64,000 nt of DNA, taken from the NCBI RefSeq assembly GCF_036017065.1, contig NZ_JAYXHR010000001.1:62001-126000 (forward strand). Direction: 5' to 3'. Below the pieces are notes generated by a model. That model ran no database searches. It saw only the letters and a list, made by a program, of their open reading frames with translations, and was not told where the DNA came from. This DNA comes from Uliginosibacterium sp036017065 (lineage in GTDB: Bacteria > Pseudomonadota > Gammaproteobacteria > Burkholderiales > Rhodocyclaceae). Shown here in pieces: positions 1 to 8,864 of the stretch (its first letter is position 1; the number at the start of each line of letters is the position of its first letter). A program made the position numbers and the translations under genes.

Positions 1-133
1 CCCGCGCATGCAGGCGGGAACTGAGCATGCGGCGGACGAAGAGAAGGGCGGCGAACGCCGCTGCCGCCACGCACAGCGCGAGGATGACCTGTTCAAGCGA
101 GTTGTGATCGCGGATGTACAGCAGTGCCTTCAT
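1..133 (-). CDS. Small membrane protein, N-terminal fragment (possibly mechanosensitive channel)
   Basis: The gene runs off the left edge, so only about 44 residues are visible. It starts MKALLYIRDH, followed by a hydrophobic stretch (about residues 14-31) that reads as one transmembrane helix and then basic residues. A GGAG ribosome binding site lies about 9 nt before the ATG. It is the next gene downstream of otsB on the same strand, 36 nt away, so it probably belongs to the trehalose operon. Mechanosensitive channel genes often sit beside ots genes, which makes a small MscS-type channel plausible, but no channel domain is visible in this fragment and the product stays unassigned. Confidence 0.6.
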   Translation of the reverse strand, partial: MKALLYIRDHNSLEQVILALCVAAAAFAALLFVRRMLSSRLHAR

Positions 134-169
134 TCGATGCTCTCCGGAGGGCCTTGGGGGCGTGATGTT

Positions 170-934
170 CTACAGGCGGTGTCGCTCGATGCTCTTCAAC
201 AGACGTTGCAGGAAGATGGCGACTTCGTTCTGGTGATTCAGGTGGAAGCGGGCGCGGTGGTGGTCGCGGGCCTCGACGCGGATCGTGAGCCAGCTCGCGG
301 GGGCTTGTTCGAAGACCACGTCGTCCGTGATGTCGTCGCCGGCGAAGATGACGGTGTCACATTCGGCGACCCGCATCAACTCCACTGCGGCACGGTACTT
401 GTCCGGGGCGCCTTCCGGCAGCAGGTTGATGACGAACTTGCCGTCGATGACCCGCGGCGTGGGCTCCAGGGCCGACACGGTGGCCTGGATGGCATCGAGC
501 GCGCTGACACGGTCGCGTGCCAGCCGGTAGTGCAGGGAGAAGGAGTGTCCCTTGTCTTCCACCAGCACGCCCGCCGCGTCCAGCACGGGCGCGAAGTCCT
601 GGTTCAGCGCGCGGCGCCAGCGGCCAACGGCCTGCGTGGCGCCGGAGACGGTACTGTCAGGCAAGCCTTCGGCGCCATGGTTGCCGACGATGTAGTGCGG
701 CGAGAACCCCAGTCGTTCGGTGACATCGGCGATGGCGCGGCCGGTGACGATGGCGACCGGCATCAGCTCGGCCAGGCGCGCCAACACGCGTGAGATGGGC
801 AGTGGCGTCCGTGCGTTTTCCGGCAGCGGCACGATGGGAGCCAGGGTGCCGTCGAAGTCCAGCGCGAGAAGCGGCTTGCGGGTGACGATCTCGTCGAGGG
901 CGTGATCGCCCTCCGGGGAAAACAGGTGGCTCAT
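170..934 (-). CDS. otsB: Trehalose-6-phosphate phosphatase
   Basis: This HAD-superfamily phosphatase removes phosphate from trehalose 6-phosphate, the last step of the OtsAB route to the osmoprotectant trehalose. At 254 residues it has the usual OtsB length. HAD motif I, LDFDGTL, is at about residues 25-31 (catalytic Asp26 and Asp28), a motif II region reads VAIVTGR, and a late GDDITDD matches the acidic motif IV that binds Mg2+. The start codon overlaps the end of otsA by 4 nt, indicating translational coupling. The product should act in the cytosol directly on the OtsA product. Confidence 0.95.
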   Translation of the reverse strand: MSHLFSPEGDHALDEIVTRKPLLALDFDGTLAPIVPLPENARTPLPISRVLARLAELMPVAIVTGRAIADVTERLGFSPHYIVGNHGAEGLPDSTVSGATQAVGRWRRALNQDFAPVLDAAGVLVEDKGHSFSLHYRLARDRVSALDAIQATVSALEPTPRVIDGKFVINLLPEGAPDKYRAAVELMRVAECDTVIFAGDDITDDVVFEQAPASWLTIRVEARDHHRARFHLNHQNEVAIFLQRLLKSIERHRL

Positions 935-3165
935 GCCGCACGCGCCTCCCGCGACACGATGCGTGCGCTGACGCGCTCCGCGCGGCGCAGGCGGGCTGCG
1001 TCCAGCAGCATGTGGGCGGCCCAGCGGTACACGTTGTCCTCGCGCACCATGGTGCGCAGGCTGCGCATGCGCTCGGCCTGTTCGGCGCGGCTCATGGTGA
1101 GCCCGCGATACAGCGCATCGGCCGTCTCCTCGACGTCGTAGGGATTGACGATCAGCGCGGTGTTGAGCTCGCGTGCCGCGCCGGCAAACTGGCTCAGCAC
1201 CAGCGTGCCGTAGCCGTCGTCGCGGGCTGCCACGAATTCCTTGGCCACGAGGTTCATGCCGTCGTGCAGGCTGGTCACCACGCAGCAGTCGGTGCCACGG
1301 TAGTGGCGCGTCACTTCGTCGCTGTCCTGGTGTTCCGCGATCAGGCGGATCGGTTGCCAGCTGCTGTCACCGTGGCGCGCGTTGATACGGTCGGTCAGCG
1401 TGTGCACCTGCTGCACGAAGAGCTGGTACTCGTCCAGCGAACTGCGCGTGGGCGCGGCGAACTGCACGAAGGTGAAGCGGCGCTTCAGCTCGGAGTGCTT
1501 CTGCAGCAGGCGGTCGACCGCGTGGAAGCGCTCGATGATGCCCTTGGTGTAATCGAAGCGGTCGATCCCCACCGCCACGAGGTGATCGTCCGCGACACCG
1601 AGCATCTCGCGCAGGCCACTGCGGCAGTCCTGCACCGACGGCCACCGGGCGCTCTCCTCCAGGGTCGGCCAGTGGATGGAGATCGGATAGGCATTCACCT
1701 GGGTCAGGTCGTTGGCGAAGGAGACGGTCGACTCCTCCATGCGGATGCGGGCTTCCAGGAAGCGGTCCACCGACTCCAGGAAGTTGCGGCTGTGCTGGCG
1801 GGTGTGGAAGCCGAGGATGGAACTGCCCAGCAGGCCCTTGAGGATTTCCTCGTGCCAGGGGCAGACCCCGAAGGATTCCGGATTCGGCCAGGGGATGTGC
1901 CAGAAGGTGATGATCGTGGCATTGGGCAGGCGGGCGCGGAGCAGGTCGGGCAGCAATGCGAAGTGGTAGTCCTGCACCAGCACGATGGGGTCGTCGGTGC
2001 GGGCTTCCTTCACCACTGCGTCGGCGAAGCGCTGGTTGATCGCCTTGTAGTGCTCCCAGTCGGACAGGCGGAACACAGGCCGTACGTGGGCGAGGTGACA
2101 CAGGGGCCACATGCCCTCGTTGGCAAAGCCGAAGTAGTAGCCCTGTTCCTCCTCCTCGGTCAGCCAGACACGGCGCAGGCTGTAGGAGGGGTCGTCCGGC
2201 GGCACCATGACGCGGTCGTTGTGGTCGACGGACTCGCGGTCGCCGCTGCCACTGCCGTGTGCGATCCAGGTGCCGGAACAGGCGCGCATCACCGGCTCGA
2301 TGGCGGTGACCAGACCGCTCGCGGGGCGCTGCACCTCCAGGCCTTGCTCACGCTTGAAGTGGATGTAGGGCTCGCGGTTGGACACGACGATGACCTGTTC
2401 GCCACGCATGTCGGTGTTCAGAAGCTGGCGCAGGCGCTCCGGCGTCCAGTCCTCGGCATGCATGCGCGATCGTCGCTCCTCGTCCATCTCGCGCAGCATC
2501 TCGCGCAGGTCGGTCGCCACCACCTGCAGTTCGGGCGGCGGGCGGAACGGTTCGAGCAGGCCTTCGCCGCGCAACAGCGCCTTGGTGCCGGCCACCCAGC
2601 CACGCCAGCTGATGTGGGCCACCAGCACCGTGATCAGCGCCATGCCGCAGCCCAGCGCCACGAACAGCATGATCAGGTAGCGCCGGGTGTCGGCGCTGCG
2701 CAGGTGGATGTAGCTCAGATCGTGCAAGACGACGAGACGGCCGTCCTTCAGGTTGGGCAGCGTCAAGGGCACCACGGTGACGTGCACGTCGCCACGCGGC
2801 AGGGTGACGATCGCCGGTGACTGCGCCGCGGCTTCCCTCGCCTGCGTGCAGTCCAGGCGCGGCGGAAAGGCGGCGGTGCTGGCGGTCAGCTTGCTGTCGG
2901 CATTGCACAGGCCGATGGCGAAGATCCGTTCGTCGCGGATCGCGCGGTTGAATTCCGATTGCAGCTGCCGCTGGCTGGGGACTTCGGGAGTCTCTACGAT
3001 GGTATTTGTCATGTTCTCCGCGATGAGCTGGGAGCGCACGTCCAGATCGCGGAGAAACCAGCGCAGCGTGAGCTTGTCGACGAGTGGAACCGTGACATAC
3101 GCGGCGATGACCAAGAGGAGAACCAGCGGTAGCAGGAAGCGCAGCTGGAGACGGAGTGATTTCAT
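931..3165 (-). CDS. otsA: Membrane-anchored trehalose-6-phosphate synthase
   Basis: This GT20 enzyme transfers glucose from UDP-glucose to glucose 6-phosphate. The GT20 domain starts near residue 257 (VIVVSNREPYIH) and contains the family's NEGMWPLCH, FWHIPWPNPE, GIDRFDYTKGI and LVAKEF segments. Unlike the roughly 470-residue E. coli OtsA, it has about 250 extra N-terminal residues. These are a transmembrane helix (about 9-30), a presumed periplasmic segment (31-162), a second helix (164-186) and a charged HAMP-like linker (190-250), which is the layout of a sensor protein. The ATG at 3165 was chosen because GGAG lies about 12 nt upstream; an in-frame ATG at 3225 has no ribosome site. otsB follows with a 4-nt overlap. 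Confidence 0.93.
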   Translation of the reverse strand: MKSLRLQLRFLLPLVLLLVIAAYVTVPLVDKLTLRWFLRDLDVRSQLIAENMTNTIVETPEVPSQRQLQSEFNRAIRDERIFAIGLCNADSKLTASTAAFPPRLDCTQAREAAAQSPAIVTLPRGDVHVTVVPLTLPNLKDGRLVVLHDLSYIHLRSADTRRYLIMLFVALGCGMALITVLVAHISWRGWVAGTKALLRGEGLLEPFRPPPELQVVATDLREMLREMDEERRSRMHAEDWTPERLRQLLNTDMRGEQVIVVSNREPYIHFKREQGLEVQRPASGLVTAIEPVMRACSGTWIAHGSGSGDRESVDHNDRVMVPPDDPSYSLRRVWLTEEEEQGYYFGFANEGMWPLCHLAHVRPVFRLSDWEHYKAINQRFADAVVKEARTDDPIVLVQDYHFALLPDLLRARLPNATIITFWHIPWPNPESFGVCPWHEEILKGLLGSSILGFHTRQHSRNFLESVDRFLEARIRMEESTVSFANDLTQVNAYPISIHWPTLEESARWPSVQDCRSGLREMLGVADDHLVAVGIDRFDYTKGIIERFHAVDRLLQKHSELKRRFTFVQFAAPTRSSLDEYQLFVQQVHTLTDRINARHGDSSWQPIRLIAEHQDSDEVTRHYRGTDCCVVTSLHDGMNLVAKEFVAARDDGYGTLVLSQFAGAARELNTALIVNPYDVEETADALYRGLTMSRAEQAERMRSLRTMVREDNVYRWAAHMLLDAARLRRAERVSARIVSREARAA

Positions 3166-3209
3166 TGTGTAGGAATGCTCCGACAGGCTGTGGTTATTGT
3201 TGGGAGGCC

Positions 3210-3277
3210 TTTGATCTGCCGGCATGCGGACAGATCAAAAATTCGATGTTGCGCAGCAGCGACAGTTCCATCGAATT
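3210..3277. promoter_or_regulatory. Two perfect 9-bp dyads in the divergent otsA/GH15 spacer
   Basis: The 162-nt spacer between the divergent otsA and GH15 starts holds two inverted repeats in a row. TTTGATCTG (3210-3218) pairs with CAGATCAAA (3231-3239). AATTCGATG (3240-3248) pairs with CATCGAATT (3269-3277). They directly abut each other and lie where operators or promoters of both genes would be expected. Binding of a regulator is an inference; RNA hairpins in the 5' leader are the alternative. Confidence 0.45.
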
Positions 3278-3327
3278 AAGTTTTAGACCGAAAATCAGTG
3301 TGTTGCGACAAGAAGAAAGGTGAACGC

Positions 3328-5133
3328 ATGCAAACGGCATCGCTTGAAAACGGCCTTATCGGCAACAGCGCGATCAGCGCACTCGTAGACGGCAACGGCA
3401 GCATCGTGTGGGCATGCCTGCCACGCTTCGACGGCGACCCCGTGTTCTGCAGCCTGTTGTCACCCGTGGGTGGAAGCGGCGAAGACGGCGACGGCCGCGG
3501 TGCCTGTTCCGTGCTGCTGGCGGACTTCACGCGCGCCGAGCAGGAGTACATATCGCATACCGCCGTGCTGGTGACGCGGCTGTACGACGCCCACGACGCG
3601 TGTATCGAGATCACCGACTTCGCGCCGCGTTTCAAGATGAACGGGCGCATGTTCCACCCGATGATGCTGGTGCGCCGCGTGCGGCGCGTGAGCGGCAATC
3701 CGCGCGTGGCCTTCCGCGTGCGGCCGCTGTTCAGCTATGGCGAGCTCGACCCCGAGGTGACCGTGGGTAGCCATCACGTGCGTTACGTCGGCCCGCAGAT
3801 GGTGGTGCGCCTCACCACCAACACTTCCATCAATGCACTGGTGGAGGAGCGATACACCTACCTGCATGACACGGCCACCCTGATCTTCGGGCCGGACGAG
3901 ACGGTGCAGGGGAGCGTGGAAGACATCGGCCGCCGCTTCATGGACGAGACCGTGGCCTACTGGAAGGACTGGGTGCGCACGATCTTCGTGCCGGTGGACT
4001 GGCAGGACGAGGTGATGCGCGCCGCGATCACGCTCAAGCTCAACGCCTTCGACGACACCGGCGCGGTAGTGGCGGCGATGACCACCTCGGTGCCGGAGCA
4101 TCCCGGCTCGGGCCGCAACTGGGACTATCGTTACTGCTGGCTGCGTGACGCCTACTTCGTGGTTAACGCCTTGAACCGGCTCGGCGCCACGACGACGATG
4201 GAGAACTACATCAACTTCATCCTCAACGTCGTGGCGGCGGCGGAGGGCGGGGTGCTGCAGCCGGTGTACGGCATCAGCGGCCACAGCGCACTGTACGAGG
4301 GGCAGGCGACTGCGCTGGCGGGGTACCGCGGCATGGGGCCGGTGCGGGTCGGCAACCAGGCCTACGAGCAGATCCAGCATGACGTGTATGGATCGGCAGT
4401 GCTGGCGGCGACCCACATGTTCTTCGACGCGCGCCTGCGCCACCGTGGCGACGAGAGTCTTTTCCGCCAGCTGGAGCCGCTTGGCCACCACGCCCTGGCC
4501 ACCTACAACCAGCCGGATGCGGGCATCTGGGAGCTGCGCGGCTCAAAGCGCGTGCATACCTATTCCAGCATCATGTGCTGGGCGGCAGCGGACCGGCTGG
4601 CACGCATCGCGGTCAAGCTGGAGCTCCAGGAGCCGGCAACGTTCTGGCGGACGCATGCCGACCGCATCCACGCCGAGATCTGCGGGAAGGCCTGGGATGA
4701 AGGACGAGGCGCCTTCGTGGCCTTCTGGGGCGGCGACGTGCTGGACGCCAGCCTGCTGCTGATGCACGAGTTCGGTTTCCTGAAGGCGGACGACCCGCGC
4801 TTCGCCGGTACCGTGGAAGCCATCGAAGCCGAGCTGAAACATGGCGACTTCATCTACCGCTATGTCGAGCGGGACGACTTCGGGCATCCGGAGAACGCCT
4901 TCCTGGTGTGCACCTTCTGGTACGTCTATGCGCTGGACGCACTGGGCCGCAAGGAGGAAGCGCATGCCAGCTTCGACAAGCTGCTGAAGTGCTGCAGCAA
5001 GCTCGGGCTGCTGGCCGAGGACATCGACCCGGTCAGCCGCGAGCAGTGGGGCAACTTCGTGCAGACCTACAGCATGGTCGGGCTGGTGAACTGCGCGTTG
5101 CGCCTGTCGCGGCCCTGGGACGAAGCGTATTGA
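3328..5133 (+). CDS. GH15 family glycoside hydrolase (glucoamylase or trehalase type)
   Basis: The protein has 601 residues in the bacterial GH15 layout: an N-terminal beta-sandwich-like part (starting LENGLIGNSAISALV) and a C-terminal (alpha/alpha)6 barrel that includes NWDYRYCWLRDA at about residues 264-275. Family members release glucose from alpha-1,4 glucans, or in some lineages hydrolyse trehalose. The position divergent from otsA-otsB fits turnover of trehalose or of a linked glucan, but the substrate cannot be read from sequence. The ATG at 3328 has AAAGGTGA just upstream and is preferred over an in-frame start at 3298. There is no signal peptide, so it should be cytosolic. Confidence 0.9.
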   Translation: MQTASLENGLIGNSAISALVDGNGSIVWACLPRFDGDPVFCSLLSPVGGSGEDGDGRGACSVLLADFTRAEQEYISHTAVLVTRLYDAHDACIEITDFAPRFKMNGRMFHPMMLVRRVRRVSGNPRVAFRVRPLFSYGELDPEVTVGSHHVRYVGPQMVVRLTTNTSINALVEERYTYLHDTATLIFGPDETVQGSVEDIGRRFMDETVAYWKDWVRTIFVPVDWQDEVMRAAITLKLNAFDDTGAVVAAMTTSVPEHPGSGRNWDYRYCWLRDAYFVVNALNRLGATTTMENYINFILNVVAAAEGGVLQPVYGISGHSALYEGQATALAGYRGMGPVRVGNQAYEQIQHDVYGSAVLAATHMFFDARLRHRGDESLFRQLEPLGHHALATYNQPDAGIWELRGSKRVHTYSSIMCWAAADRLARIAVKLELQEPATFWRTHADRIHAEICGKAWDEGRGAFVAFWGGDVLDASLLLMHEFGFLKADDPRFAGTVEAIEAELKHGDFIYRYVERDDFGHPENAFLVCTFWYVYALDALGRKEEAHASFDKLLKCCSKLGLLAEDIDPVSREQWGNFVQTYSMVGLVNCALRLSRPWDEAY

Positions 5134-5141
5134 AGTAACCG

Positions 5142-5169
5142 GGGAGCCGACGGAAAGGCGTCGGCTCCC
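5142..5169. terminator. Hairpin between convergent genes
   Basis: GGGAGCCGAC (5142-5151) pairs perfectly with GTCGGCTCCC (5160-5169), just after the GH15 stop and 36 nt before the end of the convergent oxidoreductase gene. There is no strong T-tract, so efficiency is uncertain. The position fits a bidirectional terminator. Confidence 0.55.
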
Positions 5170-5204
5170 AAGGCCGGACGCCTGTCGGCGCCCCGTGCCA
5201 GGTC

Positions 5205-6167
5205 TCAGCGTTTGAGCGCCTGCGCCACCCGGTCCAGCACTTCGGCGTTGCGGATGGTCTCGTCCAGTCCGAACAGGGGCTGACGGCCTTCGAGGATCGC
5301 AGCGGAGAAGTCTTCCACCTCGCCACGGTAGCGGTCCGATTCGACCACCGGGATCAGCCGCGTGCCTTCCCTGGTATGCAGGCTGAGGTGGCCGCGGAAA
5401 TCCAGGAAGGGGTCCGGCACCTCCAGGACGCCCTGCGTGCCAATGATCTCCGCCCCCTGGCGGCCGAAGGCATTGAAGCCGGTATGGATGGTGGCCAGCA
5501 GGCCATCCTCGTAGCGGAACAGGGCGGACAGATTCACGTCGACGCCGTTGTCGAACTCTGCCTCCGCATGCACGGCGATGGGCGTGCGTCCGGTGATCAG
5601 GCCCAGCAGGTTGATCGGGTAGCAACCCACGTCGTACAGCGCGCCGCCGCCCAGTTCAGGCTGCACCTTGATGGTGTTCGGCCGGTCGAGGAAGAAACGG
5701 AATTGCGCATTGACGTGACGGATGCTGCCCAGCACGCCGCTGTCGATGATCTCCTTCAGCTTGCGGCTGCGCTCCGTGTAGCGATACATGAAGGCTTCCA
5801 TCAGCAGGCGCTGCGCGGCCCGTGCGGCATCCGCCATCTCGCGCGCCTCCGCAGCGTCCAGTCCCAGCGGCTTCTCGCACAGCACATGCTTGCCGGCTGC
5901 CAGCGCCTTCAGCGTCCATGGCTTGTGCATGGAGTTGGGCAGCGGGATGTAGATGGCATCCACGTCGGGGTCGGCGATCAGCGCTTCGTAGCTGGCGTGC
6001 ACATTGCCGCAGCCGGTCTCCTGGCGGATGGCGTCGAGCTTGTCGCTGCCACGGGTGGCAATGGCCTGGAGGCGTGCATTGCCGCTACGGGCGAGCGCCG
6101 GCAGGAAGCTCATGCGTGCGATGCGGGCGTAACCCAGCACGCCCCAGCGGATGGTGGATGTCGTCAT
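5205..6167 (-). CDS. Gfo/Idh/MocA family NAD(P)-dependent oxidoreductase
   Basis: This 320-residue protein has an N-terminal Rossmann fold (RWGVLGYARIAR, about residues 7-18) and the family motif CEKPLG, with the conserved lysine at about residue 99. Members oxidise or reduce sugars, inositols or related polyols, or reduce dihydrodiols. The substrate here is not recognisable. It lies 87 nt downstream of rnfB on the same strand and may be the last gene of a pyrD-rnfB transcript. A functional link to the trehalose genes across the terminator is not evident. Confidence 0.88.
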   Translation of the reverse strand: MTTSTIRWGVLGYARIARMSFLPALARSGNARLQAIATRGSDKLDAIRQETGCGNVHASYEALIADPDVDAIYIPLPNSMHKPWTLKALAAGKHVLCEKPLGLDAAEAREMADAARAAQRLLMEAFMYRYTERSRKLKEIIDSGVLGSIRHVNAQFRFFLDRPNTIKVQPELGGGALYDVGCYPINLLGLITGRTPIAVHAEAEFDNGVDVNLSALFRYEDGLLATIHTGFNAFGRQGAEIIGTQGVLEVPDPFLDFRGHLSLHTREGTRLIPVVESDRYRGEVEDFSAAILEGRQPLFGLDETIRNAEVLDRVAQALKR

Positions 6168-6254
6168 GGTGGAACCTCTCGTGTTGCGTGCTGCAGGAAT
6201 ACGATGGGAAACGGTGGCAAGCGGTGGCGGGCGCAGGCGTAGCGGCCCCGGGAG

Positions 6255-7112
6255 TCAGCGTTGCGGGCCGTCGCCGGACGCGGCATTGCGTTGGGCCGCG
6301 TCGGCGCGGCGACGTTCTGCTTCGTCGACCTGCCGTTGCTGGGCGGTGGTGAGGCCGCTGGTGTTGGCGGGCTGCACGGCGGCGCGCTGGGCCCTGGCAC
6401 GCTCCATGGCGGCAGCGATCAGTGCCTTCTTGCGCGCCTCCGCGTCATCGACGCCGGGCGACGGTGCCGCGGCCGGCGATGTGCCCGCGGCGGGCGCCGT
6501 CTGTGTGCGCTGGCGCATCGCCAGGCGCTCGGCCTTCTCGCGGCGCTCCCGCTCCAGGCGGACGTTGCGCGCTTCGAAGCGGGCCCGGTAGCTGTCGGCC
6601 ACGCGGAGCGGCTGTTGCGGCGTGCGCCACTGCAGGACGGGCGGCGTGGTGGGTTTCCAGGCAGCGGCCGGTTCCATGCTGATGCAGTCGACCGGGCAGG
6701 GGGCAACGCACAGTTCGCAACCGGTGCAGTCCCGCACGATCACGGTGTGCATCTGCTTGGTGGCACCCATGATGGCGTCCACCGGACAGGCCTGGATGCA
6801 CAGCGTGCAGCCGATGCAGACACGCTCGTCGATGAGCGCGACCGCCTTGCGCCGATGCTCGCCGTTGGCCGGGTTCAGCGGCCGGACTTCACGTCCCAGC
6901 AGGCTGGCGAGCTTGCGGATGCCGGCGTCGCCGCCGGGTGGGCACTGGTTGATGTCGGCCTCGCCGTCGACGATGGCCGTGGCATACGGGCGGCACCCGG
7001 AATGGTTGCACTTGCCGCACTGCGTCTGCGGCAGCAGGCTGTCGATGCGTGCGATCAGCCGCTGACGATCCGGCGCGGGGCCGGGAAAGGGTGCGGAGTG
7101 CGGCGCGACCAC
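6255..7112 (-). CDS. rnfB: RnfB/RsxB-type iron-sulfur electron carrier
   Basis: This is a ferredoxin-like subunit of Rnf/Rsx electron-transfer complexes. The N-terminal part has the four-cysteine cluster motif CGKCNHSGC plus a later CPPGG. It is followed by two classic 4Fe-4S motifs, CIGCTLCIQACP and CTGCELCVAPCP, at about residues 97-145. The hydrophobic N-terminal anchor of typical RnfB is missing and the roughly 130-residue C-terminal tail is Ala/Arg/Glu-rich and probably disordered. No other rnf genes are nearby, so it is a stand-alone copy. It begins 16 nt after the pyrD stop and should be cotranscribed with it. The electron partner is unknown. Confidence 0.87.
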   Translation of the reverse strand: MVAPHSAPFPGPAPDRQRLIARIDSLLPQTQCGKCNHSGCRPYATAIVDGEADINQCPPGGDAGIRKLASLLGREVRPLNPANGEHRRKAVALIDERVCIGCTLCIQACPVDAIMGATKQMHTVIVRDCTGCELCVAPCPVDCISMEPAAAWKPTTPPVLQWRTPQQPLRVADSYRARFEARNVRLERERREKAERLAMRQRTQTAPAAGTSPAAAPSPGVDDAEARKKALIAAAMERARAQRAAVQPANTSGLTTAQQRQVDEAERRRADAAQRNAASGDGPQR

Positions 7113-7128
7113 GCGGTGTTCCTGCGTC

Positions 7129-8139
7129 TCAGAAGTCGCGCGTTGCCGTCACGGCGTCACGGACCAGCGAGGGTCCGTGGTAGATGAAGCCGGTGTAGAG
7201 CTGTACCAGGCTGGCGCCGGCCTCCAGCTTCTCGCGTGCGTGCTGGCCCTCGGTGATGCCGCCGACGCCGATGATCGGCAACTCGCCGGCCAGTGCCTTG
7301 GCCAGTTTGGCGATGACCGCGGTGGAGGCGTGGCGCAGCGGGCCGCCGGACAGGCCGCCCGTCTCGTCGGCATTCGGCTGGCCGCTCACGGCCTCGCGCG
7401 ACAGCGTGGTGTTGGTGGCGATCACACCGTCGATGCGATGGCGACGCAGCGCGTCGGCGATGTTGGTGATCTGCGCATCGTCGAGATCCGGCGCGATCTT
7501 CAATGTCAGTGGCACATAGCGCCCGTGCTGGTCGCTCAGTTGCTGCTGGCGGGCCTTCAACTGGCCGAGCAGGCCGTCGAGTTCCGACTCACCCTGCAAC
7601 TGGCGCAGGTTCTTGGTGTTCGGGCTGGAGATATTGACGGTGACATAGCTGGCGTGGGCGTACACCTTGTCCAGGCAGATCAGGTAGTCGTCTACCGCAC
7701 GCTCGATCGGCGTATCCAGGTTCTTGCCGATGTTCACGCCCAGCACGCCCTTGAAGCGGGCGGTGCGGATGTGCGACACCAGGTTGTCCACCCCGTGGTT
7801 GTTGAAGCCCATGCGGTTGATGATGGCTTCGCTCTGCGGGATGCGGAAGATGCGCGGCTTGGGGTTGCCGGGCTGGCCGCGCGGCGTGACGCTGCCGACC
7901 TCGATATGGCCGAAGCCGAAGCTCGCCAGGGCGTCGATGGCTTCCCCGTTCTTGTCCAGTCCGGCGGCGAGGCCGACGCGGTTGGGGAATCGTATGCCCA
8001 TCACTTCGACGGGCTGGGCTTCCAGCGGCTGCGCCGCGGGCATCCAGCCTGCGAAATGCTTGAGGGTCCAGATGGAGAGTTCGTGCGCGGAGTCCGGGCT
8101 CAGCGCGAAGAGCAGGGGGCGGGCGAGGTCATAGAGCAT
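7129..8139 (-). CDS. pyrD: Dihydroorotate dehydrogenase, class 2 (quinone)
   Basis: This enzyme oxidises dihydroorotate to orotate in pyrimidine synthesis and passes electrons to the quinone pool at the inner membrane. The 336-residue length and the N-terminal amphipathic extension (MLYDLARPLLFAL) are typical of class 2. Recognisable segments are GLAAGLDKNGE, NRMGFNNHGVD, NISSPNTKNLRQLQ (catalytic Ser) and GVGGI near the FMN phosphate site. The iron-sulfur gene rnfB follows closely downstream. Confidence 0.96.
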   Translation of the reverse strand: MLYDLARPLLFALSPDSAHELSIWTLKHFAGWMPAAQPLEAQPVEVMGIRFPNRVGLAAGLDKNGEAIDALASFGFGHIEVGSVTPRGQPGNPKPRIFRIPQSEAIINRMGFNNHGVDNLVSHIRTARFKGVLGVNIGKNLDTPIERAVDDYLICLDKVYAHASYVTVNISSPNTKNLRQLQGESELDGLLGQLKARQQQLSDQHGRYVPLTLKIAPDLDDAQITNIADALRRHRIDGVIATNTTLSREAVSGQPNADETGGLSGGPLRHASTAVIAKLAKALAGELPIIGVGGITEGQHAREKLEAGASLVQLYTGFIYHGPSLVRDAVTATRDF

Positions 8140-8220
8140 GGCCGCGATTCTACCGTCTTTGCCCCCTGCTTCCGGGTGCCCACCTCCATCGTGGGCGGCC
8201 CGGCCGTGCTGCGGTGCTGC

Positions 8221-8844
8221 TTACTTCAGCTTGACGAAATCACCCTTGAGGGCGACGCCAGCCATCAGTGCGCCTTCGGCGCACTCGAACTCGGTCGGGC
8301 TGGAGAACTCGATGTTGTCGTAGTTGCTGCGGATGTTCACCACCGCGTCGGCGCCCTTGCGGCGGGCTGCGTCCTGGAAGCGGATCAGCGCGCTCGCGAG
8401 GGCGATCCCGCAAGCATGCTTGGCCGTCTTGTTGACCGAGTTGGTACGCACGCTGGTGCGGTCCTCGCCGAATTTCTGCGCGACCACCGGCGTCTTCTGG
8501 TTTCCGAAGTAGAGCTTGACGCCGTTGAACTTGCTGGCGTCCGGTCCAGTGAGCACGTCCTGCAGCGGGAAGCGGTTGATGCCACGGCGTCCCGAATCCG
8601 GGCTGGTCGTTGCCGCAGCCGGGGCGGCGGCAGTGCTGCTGGCCGTGCCGGTGGACGCGGTGCTGGCAGCCGGCTTGGCCGCCGGGGCGGTGCTGGCCGA
8701 AGAACTGGAGGATGACGCGCTGGACGTCGACGACGGGGCAGGTGCCGGCGTGCTGGATGCCGATTGGGTGTTCGAACCGGAGCTGGCGCAGGCGGCCAGC
8801 ACGGCGGTCATGGCAAGGGCGAGGGCGGTTGTTTTCAGCGTCAT
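8221..8844 (-). CDS. Putative lipoprotein with Ser/Ala-rich linker
   Basis: The protein has 207 residues with a lipoprotein signal (lipobox AVLAAC, acylated Cys at about residue 19). A low-complexity Ser/Ala/Thr/Pro segment follows (about 20-90), then a compact C-terminal domain (about 95-207) with two cysteines. Homologues are sometimes labelled 'excinuclease', but no ATPase or UvrA feature is visible, so that label is not used. It starts 20 nt after the apeR stop on the same strand and may be the last gene of the aryl polyene operon, which would fit an envelope role. Function unknown. Confidence 0.82.
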   Translation of the reverse strand: MTLKTTALALAMTAVLAACASSGSNTQSASSTPAPAPSSTSSASSSSSSASTAPAAKPAASTASTGTASSTAAAPAAATTSPDSGRRGINRFPLQDVLTGPDASKFNGVKLYFGNQKTPVVAQKFGEDRTSVRTNSVNKTAKHACGIALASALIRFQDAARRKGADAVVNIRSNYDNIEFSSPTEFECAEGALMAGVALKGDFVKLK

Positions 8845-8864
8845 GTAAAGCTCCTGGGCAAGAG

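Noticed and set aside
1012..2820. 602-residue open frame opposite otsA
   Set aside because: It mirrors otsA codon bias in high-GC DNA, is rich in His/Val/Gly/Gln, and shows no domain or ribosome site.
8221..8844. Excinuclease subunit
   Set aside because: Some homologues carry that label, but there is a lipobox and no ATP-binding motif, so a lipoprotein is the correct description.
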